DNA from: an uncultured Lachnoclostridium sp.
Lineage (GTDB): Bacteria > Bacillota > Clostridia > Lachnospirales > Lachnospiraceae
Length of the DNA stretch: 64,000 bases
Assembly (NCBI GenBank): GCA_948330435.1
Contig: CAOJBY010000004.1
Coordinates: 62,001-126,000, forward strand
Direction of reading: 5' to 3'
This document shows, piece by piece, positions 8,685 through 17,088 of the stretch. Position 1 is the stretch's first letter, and each line of letters begins with the position of its first letter. The translations under genes and the position numbers were made by a program. The notes beneath the pieces were generated by a model. It was not told where the DNA came from, did not search any database, and was given only the letters and a program-made list of their open reading frames with translations.

Positions 8685-8715
8685 TTAGACGGTATGGTTT
8701 GCAAAAAAGTTTTGC
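8685..8715 (-). promoter_or_regulatory. ECF-type promoter of the sigma/anti-sigma operon
   Basis: The minus strand has GCAAAACTTTT (core AAAAC, 8709-8715) and CGTCTAA (8685-8691) separated by 17 bp. This resembles the SigV/ECF pattern TGAAAC-N16-CGTC and sits directly upstream of the sigma gene, suggesting positive autoregulation. Confidence 0.6.
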
Positions 8716-8737
8716 TTTTGGAAGTAAAAATTAAAAA

Positions 8738-8795
8738 GCTGCTACAGAACAGACTATCATGATTGTTTCAACCGGATAGTCTGCTCTGTGGCAGC
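8738..8795 (-). terminator. Rho-independent terminator after the dicarboxylate symporter gene
   Basis: A stem of about 18-21 bp, arms GCTACAGAACAGACTATC and GATAGTCTGCTCTGTGGC with two mismatches, is followed on the minus strand by TTTTTAATTTTTA. It ends the symporter transcript before the sigma operon promoter. Confidence 0.8.
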
Positions 8796-8878
8796 CCTGC
8801 TGCATCTTATTCTTATATTCCTCATGCTAAGCACATATATTGATTCTCTCTTCTTTATTTGAATCGTTATACCTGCCC

Positions 8879-10063
8879 TTATAAATGCGTCTGCTCCGCC
8901 TTAATATGATGCTTCTCCACATATCCCGTCAGCATGAGGGTTAAGGCTCCGTCACCCGTCACGTTGCAGGCAGTTCCGAAGCTGTCCTGAAGAGCAAAAA
9001 TGGTCAGCATCAATGCCGTTCCGGTTCCGTCAAAGAGCAGGATTCCCGTAATCAGTCCCAGGGATGCCATAACGGTTCCTCCAGGCACGCCCGGTGCTCC
9101 AATTGCAAATACGCCAAGGAGCAGGCAGAAAAGAATCATGGTTCCCAGGGACGGTAGCTTTCCGTACAGGATCTGAGAAACCGTCATTACGAAAAATACC
9201 TCCGTAAGCACGGAACCGCAGAGATGAATATTGGCAAAAAGTGGAATGCCAAAATCCACCATATCCTCACGAAGTACAGAAGACTTCTTGGCACAACGCA
9301 AAGCCACAGCCAGGGTTGCAGCAGAGGACATGGTTCCCACTGCGGTAATATAAGCCGGTCCGTAATGCTTTACTACTTCTACCGGATTCTTTCCGGAATA
9401 AGCACCCGCCAGTGCATAGAGCAGAAGCATCCACAGGAAATGTCCTGCCATAACAATTAAGATTACTTTGATAAATACAGGAAACTGCTTGGTAATACTT
9501 CCCTCATAGGCCAATCCGCAGAAAGTGGAAGCTATGAAGAACGGCAGAATGGGAATTACTACCTTTGTCACGATGGACAGTACTACGGACTGGAATTCGT
9601 TCAAAATGTTCTCTAACTGACGGGATTTTGTCCAGGTTACTCCCAGACCCACCAACAGAGAAAATGCCAGGGCACTCATGACAGACATTACCGGAGGAAT
9701 CTCCAGTTCAAATAATACTGCCGGAAGTTCTTTCAGTCCCTCTACCTCAGATACAATGGAAAGGTGCGGAATCAGGCCAAAGCCCACGGCCATGGATACC
9801 AGGGCCGCACCGACAGATGATACATAGGCCAGAATCAAGGCCACACCCAGCATTCTGGAAGCATTGTTTCCCAACTTTGTGATGGATGGGGCAATGAAAC
9901 CGATGACGATCAGCGGTACACAGAAAGTAATTAACTGTCCAAGGACCTGCTTGACGGTTACCACTACGTTCATTACGGTGTCATTCGCCACCAGTCCCAG
10001 TATAATACCTACGATTACGCCTACCAATAGTTTAAATGGCAGGCTTTTTAAGAATTTCTGCAT
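8879..10063 (-). CDS. Dicarboxylate/amino acid:cation symporter (SDF family)
   Basis: A 394-residue transporter of the DAACS/SDF family (GltP/DctA/SstT relatives) with about eight membrane helices and two re-entrant hairpins. It has the serine-rich hairpin (VGTMSSAATLAVALRCAKK near residue 240) and the C-terminal ALMLTIFALQDSFGTACNVTGDGAL region with its substrate-binding D and N residues. It imports glutamate, aspartate, serine or dicarboxylates with sodium or protons; the substrate is not decided here. It is a single gene with its own promoter at 10158-10186, a hairpin in its leader and a terminator. Confidence 0.88.
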   Translation of the reverse strand: MQKFLKSLPFKLLVGVIVGIILGLVANDTVMNVVVTVKQVLGQLITFCVPLIVIGFIAPSITKLGNNASRMLGVALILAYVSSVGAALVSMAVGFGLIPHLSIVSEVEGLKELPAVLFELEIPPVMSVMSALAFSLLVGLGVTWTKSRQLENILNEFQSVVLSIVTKVVIPILPFFIASTFCGLAYEGSITKQFPVFIKVILIVMAGHFLWMLLLYALAGAYSGKNPVEVVKHYGPAYITAVGTMSSAATLAVALRCAKKSSVLREDMVDFGIPLFANIHLCGSVLTEVFFVMTVSQILYGKLPSLGTMILFCLLLGVFAIGAPGVPGGTVMASLGLITGILLFDGTGTALMLTIFALQDSFGTACNVTGDGALTLMLTGYVEKHHIKAEQTHL

Positions 10064-10084
10064 AACTATCTCCCTCTTTTTTCC

Positions 10085-10115
10085 TACCCTCAGTGTACAG
10101 GGGACACTGAGGGTA
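10085..10115. other. 12-bp perfect hairpin in the symporter leader
   Basis: TACCCTCAGTGT and ACACTGAGGGTA are exact inverse complements around a 7-nt loop. The T-rich tail is on the plus strand only (TTCTTTCTTT). On the minus strand it lies in the symporter 5-prime leader about 21 nt before the ATG, so it may affect translation or message stability, or it may stop stray plus-strand transcription. Confidence 0.5.
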
Positions 10116-10157
10116 TTCTTTCTTTATATCTTATGCATAATGATGTCTGTATTTTTT

Positions 10158-10186
10158 ATTATATAGGAAAATTTTGTTTATCACAA
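10158..10186 (-). promoter_or_regulatory. Symporter promoter
   Basis: Minus strand TTGTGA (10181-10186), 17-bp spacer and TATAAT (10158-10163). It gives a leader of about 88 nt that contains the 12-bp hairpin. Confidence 0.6.
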
Positions 10187-10205
10187 GAGGGAATCATATT
10201 TTGGC

Positions 10206-10871
10206 TTAAAGAGCGTTCTCCACGGCCTTGGTAATGGCCGCCTGAAAGTCGCTGATGGAGATGGTTACGGAACTTGTAAGGCTGTTATCCTGGACATAGC
10301 CGTGATCGTCTGTTTTAATTCCATTGATCTCCTCTACGGTTTTTCCTATGACATATTGTTCAAAGGATTCTATCTGCTCATACCATTCTTTTCCAATCTC
10401 AGATGCGGCTTTCATACCGTAGCTGTCACCCAGCTCTTTTTTTGTCGAATATTGTGTGTTGGCCGGGGAGCCGATAGCACCTGTATTGGAGATCGCAAGC
10501 TTTTGCTCTACCATGTCAATATTGCACCCTACGATCCGATCGTTCCCATCCACGGTCACGGCTGCTGCCACGGTACTTATTTCTGCTGAGCCGTCCGTAT
10601 CACCGGCATTTTGAGATCGATTCAGGTATGATACAATGCCGATTCCTGTTCGATTATCCTGGCCGGTTTGTTCATTTTGGTTTGTACCGGATGTTGTATT
10701 TTCGTTGTTATCCGTATTTTGCTGTGTGTTTCCATGGTTTGGCACTACATTCTCCATCACCGTTCCCGAGGTATTATTTGGGTTGTCACCTGTATTGTCA
10801 TTGGTTTGGCTGCAGCCGGATAATACCATGGCTGTGAGTACTGCCGTTAGAAATAAAAATCGCCTTTTCAT
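10206..10871 (-). CDS. Lipoprotein with FMN_bind-like C-terminal region
   Basis: A 221-residue exported lipoprotein. The start at 10871 follows GGAGG; the signal peptide ends in the lipobox LSGC with Cys20. Residues 21-75 are a low-complexity Asn/Thr/Gln linker. The rest (TVAAAVTVDGNDRIVGCNID, then a DSYGMKA segment and a C-terminal SVTISISDFQAAITKA) resembles FMN_bind-type domains found in anaerobe surface redox lipoproteins; no flavinylation motif is clear. The neighbouring 4Fe-4S gene runs in the same direction upstream with about 100 bp between them, so a redox link is possible but unproven. Confidence 0.6.
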   Translation of the reverse strand: MKRRFLFLTAVLTAMVLSGCSQTNDNTGDNPNNTSGTVMENVVPNHGNTQQNTDNNENTTSGTNQNEQTGQDNRTGIGIVSYLNRSQNAGDTDGSAEISTVAAAVTVDGNDRIVGCNIDMVEQKLAISNTGAIGSPANTQYSTKKELGDSYGMKAASEIGKEWYEQIESFEQYVIGKTVEEINGIKTDDHGYVQDNSLTSSVTISISDFQAAITKAVENAL

Positions 10872-10977
10872 AACAAATTCCTCCATATGAAGTATTGCTA
10901 TTGTTTTCAGTAACAACATCTAGTATATCCTGTTGCTTTTTTGCAATACTTTATAGAGGAATTTGTTATTGGTAATC

Positions 10978-12273
10978 TTACATTTTTTTCTTTTTTTGGT
11001 TTTCCTGCATGGACAGAAGCTTGTCCAGGTATATAGACTTGAATTGTTTGCTTGCCAATGCCTGTTTTAAGGGCGGCATCTTTAGAATTGCCGCAAATAC
11101 AGCGGCCATCGCCCGGTGGTTAGCAAATGCCTGATTGTCAAATATCAGATTTTGCAGGGTGCCTTTTTCGATAGCTTGTAATACGAAGCGGTGGGTGCTG
11201 TTCACCGGAGTGATCACCTGTATGGGCCTGCGTTTCATCTCGATAGCCTTTGTGGGGCAGTTTCCGGCACAGACGCCGCAGCCCAAGCAGATTTCTTTGT
11301 TGACTACCGCCTTTTTCTTCCCGTTTTCTCCCTCTTCCATGGAAATGGCAAATATGGGGCAAGCCCCAGCACATTTTCCGCAGCCTACGCAGGTTTCTTT
11401 TTCCACCTCCGGTATATAGTTAGTGGTTGCCACGGGCTGCATGGGGCTGAACTTCCGGGCCGCCTGCAATGCTTCACAGCAGCAGCCGCAGCAGTTGCAG
11501 ATAAATGCCGGATCCTCCCGGACATTCTCTCCGATCTGCACCAGATTATGGGCATAGGATCGCTCCAGTGCATCCATGGCTTCTGACTTGTCAATGAGTC
11601 TGGCATAACCGCCGTGCTCCGCCAGGGATCTGGCTACGTTTCCAAAGGTAAGACAGACATCTAAAGGAGCGTCTATCTCGCAGGGATGACCTGCGTGGAG
11701 CATTTTGTGACGGCAGTAACAGGTTCCCAGGCCAATGTATTCGGCTTCCTCTACAATATGGCTGGCTCTCTCGTGATCCAGAATGTGCAGTGTGTTGGCA
11801 TTGGTAAGCACCGGTTCCTGAACGAAGACACGGCCCAGCCTGGTTTCCGTGACGAAGAACAGATCCTTTACAAAGTCTTCTTCCACGTTCATGTATTGAT
11901 AATACAGTTCGCTTAAATATTTTTGATCAATGTCCCCTCTTGTCCGCATAAGGGCAAACTCGATAAATCCCGCCATAGGAGGGGGCATTACAAACTTACG
12001 CACTCCGTTGTGGCAGGAATCCACCAGTAAAGCTTTTTCACACAGATGGGTCAGGAATTTTTCTGCTTTCGCCTCACTGGTATTCCAGATCCTGGCCGCT
12101 TTTTTCGCCGTAAAGGGGCGGACGGGCAGGAGCGATACCCATTTGGCTTCTTTTTCCGTATAGAGTACCTGCAGAATCTTATACAGGGTATTTGATACCG
12201 GAGCACCCTGGGTAAACCAGTTGATCCGGTCCTCCAGATTCTTGTAGGCATCTCTGCTTGCTAGATGTCCCAT
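10978..12273 (-). CDS. Cysteine-rich 4Fe-4S dicluster protein
   Basis: A 431-residue cytoplasmic protein. The first 110 residues look like a winged-helix fold. The middle has GTCYCRHKM and a later ICNCCGCCCEAL cluster, and the last third carries two ferredoxin motifs, CVGCGKCAGACP and CLGCGVCAGNCP, each able to bind a [4Fe-4S] cluster. Family members are annotated only as 4Fe-4S binding proteins, some near heterodisulfide-reductase-like or corrinoid activation systems. It starts ATG at 12273 after GATGAGGATAAAATC. It appears monocistronic. Redox role is inferred; the partner is not visible in the window. Confidence 0.75.
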   Translation of the reverse strand: MGHLASRDAYKNLEDRINWFTQGAPVSNTLYKILQVLYTEKEAKWVSLLPVRPFTAKKAARIWNTSEAKAEKFLTHLCEKALLVDSCHNGVRKFVMPPPMAGFIEFALMRTRGDIDQKYLSELYYQYMNVEEDFVKDLFFVTETRLGRVFVQEPVLTNANTLHILDHERASHIVEEAEYIGLGTCYCRHKMLHAGHPCEIDAPLDVCLTFGNVARSLAEHGGYARLIDKSEAMDALERSYAHNLVQIGENVREDPAFICNCCGCCCEALQAARKFSPMQPVATTNYIPEVEKETCVGCGKCAGACPIFAISMEEGENGKKKAVVNKEICLGCGVCAGNCPTKAIEMKRRPIQVITPVNSTHRFVLQAIEKGTLQNLIFDNQAFANHRAMAAVFAAILKMPPLKQALASKQFKSIYLDKLLSMQENQKKKKM

Positions 12274-12372
12274 GATTTTATCCTCATCTTTCTCTTTTCT
12301 GACTCATTTTCTTAAAGAGCTTTTTTTATTATACTCTTTTTTATATTCAAATTCCAGATGCTCTTTGTTTCA

Positions 12373-12407
12373 GAAAAAAGGGGGCTGTCTTATTTCCCGA
12401 CACCCCC
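12373..12407 (-). terminator. Terminator after the pilin-like gene
   Basis: GGGGGCTGTC and GACACCCCC pair around TTATTTCCC, and the minus strand continues with TTTTTTC. It belongs to a small family of GC-rich GGGG(C)TGTC hairpins also seen at 35569-35603 and 45223-45249. Confidence 0.8.
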
Positions 12408-12415
12408 TAAATATA

Positions 12416-14140
12416 TCAGTCTTCCCTGTTCATGCGTCTTTTTACTACCAGAAGAACAGATGCTCCTACTACCAGAATACCTCCGACAACATAAAAAATT
12501 CTCGTGCCAATGCCACCTGTATCAGGAAGAGCACCGCCTTTTCGGTTAACCACTTTTGTTGTCGCCTCATAACGCTGTTCCGTAAGTTTTACCGTAGACT
12601 CTTCCTGATTAAGTTCTCCATCCTCCTCATAGACGGCTTTAACTGTAACCTTTACCGGATCCGCCAATATAGCGTAACCCGTCGGAGCCTCTATCTCAAT
12701 CAACAGGTATTCGCCATCAGCTATACCTGAAAACGAAGTATATCCTTTATCATCTGTAGTTCCTATGGTTATATCCTGCATCTGCTTTAATGCTTCCCGC
12801 AAATTCTGCCCATCTGCAAGAACAACACTTTTCCATTCTACACCCGTTGGCGTACGACAGTAAGCCCGATAACCCGTACCCTCACTTCCTTTCACAAGTG
12901 CAAATCGAGCTCCGGATAATTTATCTCCGTTTTCTTCTATGGCAACTTTATCTATACCAATGCCAAAATCATATATATTTACTTTTTCGCCGGGAGTCGT
13001 CTTTATTCCGCCTCCATTATCATATTCCAAAAATACTTCGTTGCTTTCCTTATCCGTTCGGAAAGCACTTTCTTTCAATATTGCTTCATAAGTTACGACA
13101 ATGGAGGGATTGTTTGAAGTAATAGGAATATCTTTTAATCCATTCTCTCCTCCAAATTGAAATCTGACCACCGTTCTGGTATCTTCCTGCTCTGATGAAA
13201 TGCTGTAAAACTCTTTGTCTAAAAGACTGCCGTCAATAAAAACTTTTACACTCTCTGAGTCAAATTCCAACCCGCTGCTCAAAGTATCGTTCATCACATA
13301 ATGATAACTGTCTGCTTTCTCAAGATCAGGTGCTGTTCCTTTCAGAGCAAAAGGAACCCTGCTGCCCACATCATATCCCGCCCCATTTACCGGCTCATCC
13401 GGATTTTCGCCTATGGTTTTATGAATCTCCGGTGTTTCTTTTTTAGGCTTCACATCAATCACCACATCACCTGGTGTATTTCCGGAATTACCCTGATGAC
13501 CATCACCATATACAAGCCTGAAAATACACACAAACGCTTCTTCTTCCGTCCCGGCCTGTCCAGTGGTTATTAAAAAATATTTATTTTGCCCCTTGCCAAA
13601 ACGGGCCTGTCCATTTTCATCCGTTGTCACCGTATCTGGATTGTGAAGAACAGGCTGATTATTCTGCGTAGTTCCATGCCTTAATTCCTGATACATCTCC
13701 TTGGCCAAATCCGGCCTTAACAGCACATAACCAATATCTGGCGGATCAACTTTCAGGCTGTCGTCCGTCATTACATTCTGATCCAAAATCTTGGCAGTCT
13801 CTTCCGCATTTCCCACGTCTATGTCGGCAAAAGGAAATATTTCCTCACCATTGTTATAAATAGAAATTCCCTTTATTCCCTCGCCTAAAGCATTATTTGA
13901 CGGAATCGTATTTTCAGACAAATCCCATCCTGCAGATGCCCACTCTCCCAACGGCCGTACATAGCCGCCATTCTCTTTAATGACCGGATAAATGTTGTAT
14001 GTCTGTCCCGGCACGCCGCTGTCTAAAGTAATCGTATATGTCCCCAGCGTGCTCTTACTTTGTGCCGTCACAAAAAAGCTGCTGTTCCACATGAGTGCAA
14101 ACACCAACAACCCAACAATTAGTGTACGAAGTTTCTTCAT
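12416..14140 (-). CDS. LPDTG-anchored pilin-like surface protein
   Basis: A 574-residue sortase substrate. The start at 14140 was preferred because a signal peptide (MKKLRTLIVGLLVFALMW) follows immediately. A fimbrial isopeptide domain spans roughly residues 35-230; VKPKK near 230 resembles a pilin-type lysine motif. A SpaA/Cna-like domain with the E-box LLIEIEAPTGYAI lies near 490. The C-terminus has LPDTG (538-542), a membrane segment and KRRMNRED. It is probably the main subunit of a pilus or an adhesin. No sortase or other pilin gene is adjacent, so the sortase must be encoded elsewhere. It has its own promoter and terminator. Confidence 0.85.
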   Translation of the reverse strand: MKKLRTLIVGLLVFALMWNSSFFVTAQSKSTLGTYTITLDSGVPGQTYNIYPVIKENGGYVRPLGEWASAGWDLSENTIPSNNALGEGIKGISIYNNGEEIFPFADIDVGNAEETAKILDQNVMTDDSLKVDPPDIGYVLLRPDLAKEMYQELRHGTTQNNQPVLHNPDTVTTDENGQARFGKGQNKYFLITTGQAGTEEEAFVCIFRLVYGDGHQGNSGNTPGDVVIDVKPKKETPEIHKTIGENPDEPVNGAGYDVGSRVPFALKGTAPDLEKADSYHYVMNDTLSSGLEFDSESVKVFIDGSLLDKEFYSISSEQEDTRTVVRFQFGGENGLKDIPITSNNPSIVVTYEAILKESAFRTDKESNEVFLEYDNGGGIKTTPGEKVNIYDFGIGIDKVAIEENGDKLSGARFALVKGSEGTGYRAYCRTPTGVEWKSVVLADGQNLREALKQMQDITIGTTDDKGYTSFSGIADGEYLLIEIEAPTGYAILADPVKVTVKAVYEEDGELNQEESTVKLTEQRYEATTKVVNRKGGALPDTGGIGTRIFYVVGGILVVGASVLLVVKRRMNRED

Positions 14141-14307
14141 TTGTAACCTTGCCTTTCCGCTGTATTGCAATGTGCCAAAATAAAACGAAAAGACATAGGC
14201 CTTAATCTTGACTCGAAACACACAGCTTGAAACTAAATTAATTGATTCTTTAGAGTTTGTGACCTCCCAGACTTATAAATTATGTATTTTCACTTGCTCT
14301 GACATTT

Positions 14308-14336
14308 ATTATACTACAAATATTATTAAATTGTAA
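14308..14336 (-). promoter_or_regulatory. Promoter of the pilin-like gene
   Basis: Minus strand TTACAA (14331-14336), 17 bp, then TATAAT (14308-14313). The leader is about 160 nt and shows no riboswitch that I recognise. The region 14142-14553 is otherwise AT-rich. A plausible plus-strand promoter for the next gene is TTGTAC (14391-14396) with TATAAA (14403-14408). Confidence 0.65.
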
Positions 14337-14553
14337 GTACTTTCCAATTTTTTTGAAAAAAATTGATTTTATTAATGTTTTTGTACAAAATTCTACAATA
14401 TTTATAAATAGAGATCCTTTCATATCCCTTTATAAGAAAACTGGTACTGGTATAACTTAATATTCGTTGTACTAGGCTTCATAAGTCAACTCATTTCTTC
14501 TATCCTCCTCTGCATATAATCTAACAACCCTCGCAAATTCAAAGGAATTCCTC

Positions 14554-15990
14554 ATGTCCACGTTCTCTGCATTTATTGAAGCCATCAACCAATATCTCTG
14601 GGGCATGCCTATGATCGTGCTTCTCTTTGGCACTCACCTTTTTATGACCTGGAAAACGGGATTTATTCAGCGGAAAACACCGTTAGCTATTCGGCTTTCC
14701 TTTACTAAGGATCCGGATTCCAATGGTGATATCAGTCCTTTTGCCGCCCTCTCTACCTCTCTGGCCTCCACCCTGGGAACCGGCAATATCATAGGTGTGG
14801 GAACCGCCATTGCTCTGGGCGGTCCGGGGGCCGTCTTCTGGTGCTGGCTTACCGGGGTCTTTGGCATGGCCACCACCTATGCCGAATCCCTCATTGCCGT
14901 AAAGTACCGGGTTCGCACCAAGGACGGCACCATGTTAGGAGGTGCCATGTACGCCCTGGAACGGGGACTTAACATGCGGTGGCTTGGGGTCCTTTTTGCA
15001 TGCTTTGGAGTTCTGACCTCCTTTGGCATCGGATGCGGAGTTCAGGTGAATGCAATTGCCGTAATCGTTGATTCCTCCGTTCGCTCTGCCATAGAGGGAA
15101 CCTCTTCCTTTTTTGTTCGGCTGTTGGAAATACGTCCGGATTCCATCTGCCTGATTGTGGGTATTGTAACAGGGCTTATCACTTGCCTGGTTATTTTAGG
15201 CGGCGTTCGTTCCATTGCCAGGGTTTGTGAGAAGCTTGTCCCTTTTATGGCCCTTTCTTATCTGACCGGCTGTTTTATGATCCTTTTTCTAAACAGAAGC
15301 TTTTTAGGGGAAAGTGTCTCTCTGATTTTGTCCTCCGCTTTTGGAAGTTCCCGAACGATAGCCGGAGGTTTCGCCGGATCCGGTATGATGCTGGCTGCCC
15401 GTTACGGCATTGCAAGGGGCCTCTTTACCAACGAAGCCGGTATGGGATCGGCCCCTATTATCGCTGCGGCTGCCCGTACCCGAAATCCGGTTCGCCAGGC
15501 TCTTATCGCTTCTACCGCTACCTTTTGGGATACGGTTGTGGTCTGCCTGATCACCGGGCTTGTGTTAGTGAGCAGCATTCTGCGGGGCGGCTCTGTCCCC
15601 TGGGATACTCTTTCCGGAGGGGAACTGACTACTGCTGCCTTTTCCCAGATTCCTTATATCGGCAGGCCCATTCTTATCTTTGGCATTATCACCTTTGCCT
15701 ATGCTACTATACTGGGCTGGTCTTACTATGGAGAAAGATGTCTGGAATATTTATTTGGGAAAATATCTTTGTTCCCCTATCGTTTTCTTTGGATACTGGT
15801 GCTTGTGTTTGCTCCGGTTGTGCAGTTGGAGCTGGTGTGGAGCATTTCGGATACCCTCAATGCTCTGATGGCGGTTCCGAATCTGCTGGCTGTCCTGCTT
15901 CTGTCCGGAACCATTGCCAGAGATACAAGATATTACCTGAGACATTTAGATGAAAGAGACGACAGTCTGATCCCCTTGCGGCGTAAATAA
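14554..15990 (+). CDS. Alanine/glycine:cation symporter (AGCS family)
   Basis: A 478-residue inner-membrane transporter with about ten helices. The family signature is visible: LSTSLASTLGTGNIIGVGTA near residue 72, GPGAVFWCWLTGVFGMATTY near 90, and NEAGMGSAPIIAAAA near 294. AGCS carriers bring in alanine or glycine with sodium or protons. It has no co-oriented neighbour upstream; the PfkB kinase 125 bp downstream has its own promoter. Ribosome site is weak (GGAATTCC). Substrate is inferred from the family only. Confidence 0.9.
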   Translation: MSTFSAFIEAINQYLWGMPMIVLLFGTHLFMTWKTGFIQRKTPLAIRLSFTKDPDSNGDISPFAALSTSLASTLGTGNIIGVGTAIALGGPGAVFWCWLTGVFGMATTYAESLIAVKYRVRTKDGTMLGGAMYALERGLNMRWLGVLFACFGVLTSFGIGCGVQVNAIAVIVDSSVRSAIEGTSSFFVRLLEIRPDSICLIVGIVTGLITCLVILGGVRSIARVCEKLVPFMALSYLTGCFMILFLNRSFLGESVSLILSSAFGSSRTIAGGFAGSGMMLAARYGIARGLFTNEAGMGSAPIIAAAARTRNPVRQALIASTATFWDTVVVCLITGLVLVSSILRGGSVPWDTLSGGELTTAAFSQIPYIGRPILIFGIITFAYATILGWSYYGERCLEYLFGKISLFPYRFLWILVLVFAPVVQLELVWSISDTLNALMAVPNLLAVLLLSGTIARDTRYYLRHLDERDDSLIPLRRK

Positions 15991-16045
15991 TCCGGTTTAA
16001 AACTTTCTAACAGTTCATGATTTTATGGGAAGCTTTCTTCAAACA

Positions 16046-16074
16046 TTGCATGCCCCTTGAGCAAATGCTATAAT
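16046..16074 (+). promoter_or_regulatory. Promoter of the PfkB kinase gene
   Basis: TTGCAT (16046-16051), 17-bp spacer and TATAAT (16069-16074), with a TG one base before the -10. It lies 41 bp upstream of the ATG. Confidence 0.65.
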
Positions 16075-16114
16075 GATTACAATTCATTTTTAACACACAA
16101 AGGAGTCAAATAGC

Positions 16115-17053
16115 ATGTACGACATCACCATCATCGGAGCCGCCATCCTGGATGTTATGGCCCACCCCATTTCCAAAAATGAACTTCTTGGACGTTCCTG
16201 TCCGGCGGACCATGTCACTCTCACTCCGGGCGGTGATGCCTGTAATGAAGCCACCACCCTTGCCCGGCTCGGAAAACGGGTAAACCTTATCACTAAGCTT
16301 GGCAATGACTTAAGCGGACAGATTCTTCTGAATTATTTTCGGGAAAATGGTGTTTCCACAGAGGACACCGTTATAGAATCCGATCTGGATACCGGCATTA
16401 ACATCGTACTGGTGGATGATGAAGCAGAGCGTTCCTTTGTCACAAACCGGAACGGCTCCCTGCGTAAATTATCCCTTTCGGATATTAATAAAAAGGCATT
16501 GGGAAAGGCCCCTATCCTCTCCTTTGCCAGTATCTTCGTGTCGCCCTGCTTTACCATTCCGGATATGGCATCCCTCTTCCGTTCCGCCAGGGAGCAGGGC
16601 TGTATCTTATGTGCCGACATGACCCGCTGCAAGAACGGCGAACAGCTTCCTGATATTCAGGAAGCCATTCAGTACCTGGATTATCTTTTTCCCAATTATC
16701 AGGAAGCGAAAGCCGTATCCGGGCTTACGGATCCGGATGAGATTGCCGATGCCTTTTTGGACTGTGGCGTGTCCTGTATGGTAATTAAGATGGGAAGCAA
16801 GGGCTGCTTTATCAAGTCAAAGGACGAGCGTCTTTCTATCCCTGCCTACCCGCATACAAACTGTGTCGACACCACCGGGGCCGGTGACAACTTTGCCGCC
16901 GGATTCCTCTATGCTCTTTCTGAGCATATGGACCTGGCCGACTGCGGACGCTTTGCCAACGCAGCCGCATCTTTGGCCGTGGAATCCCTGGGGGCCTGTA
17001 CGGGTGTGCGTTCTCTTTCCCAGGTTATGGAGCGTTTCCGGGAAAGCAGCTGA
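16115..17053 (+). CDS. PfkB family carbohydrate/nucleoside kinase
   Basis: A 312-residue ribokinase-fold kinase. The N-terminal motif is TPGGDACNEATTLARLG (near residue 36) and the C-terminal ATP/anion-hole motif is DTTGAGDNFAAGFL with catalytic Asp near residue 255. Start is supported by AAAGGAG. Members phosphorylate sugars, fructose-phosphates, pseudouridine or adenosine; the residues seen do not fix the substrate. It stands alone, facing the histidine kinase gene, with 36 bp between the stops and no clear terminator. Confidence 0.85.
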   Translation: MYDITIIGAAILDVMAHPISKNELLGRSCPADHVTLTPGGDACNEATTLARLGKRVNLITKLGNDLSGQILLNYFRENGVSTEDTVIESDLDTGINIVLVDDEAERSFVTNRNGSLRKLSLSDINKKALGKAPILSFASIFVSPCFTIPDMASLFRSAREQGCILCADMTRCKNGEQLPDIQEAIQYLDYLFPNYQEAKAVSGLTDPDEIADAFLDCGVSCMVIKMGSKGCFIKSKDERLSIPAYPHTNCVDTTGAGDNFAAGFLYALSEHMDLADCGRFANAAASLAVESLGACTGVRSLSQVMERFRESS

Positions 17054-17088
17054 TATTTTCTAAACCCAAAAAAGAATTATACAACTTT

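Noticed and set aside
14142..14307. c-di-GMP riboswitch in the pilin leader
   Set aside because: Clostridial pilins often have one, but the conserved GCACAGGGCAAACC-type core is absent.
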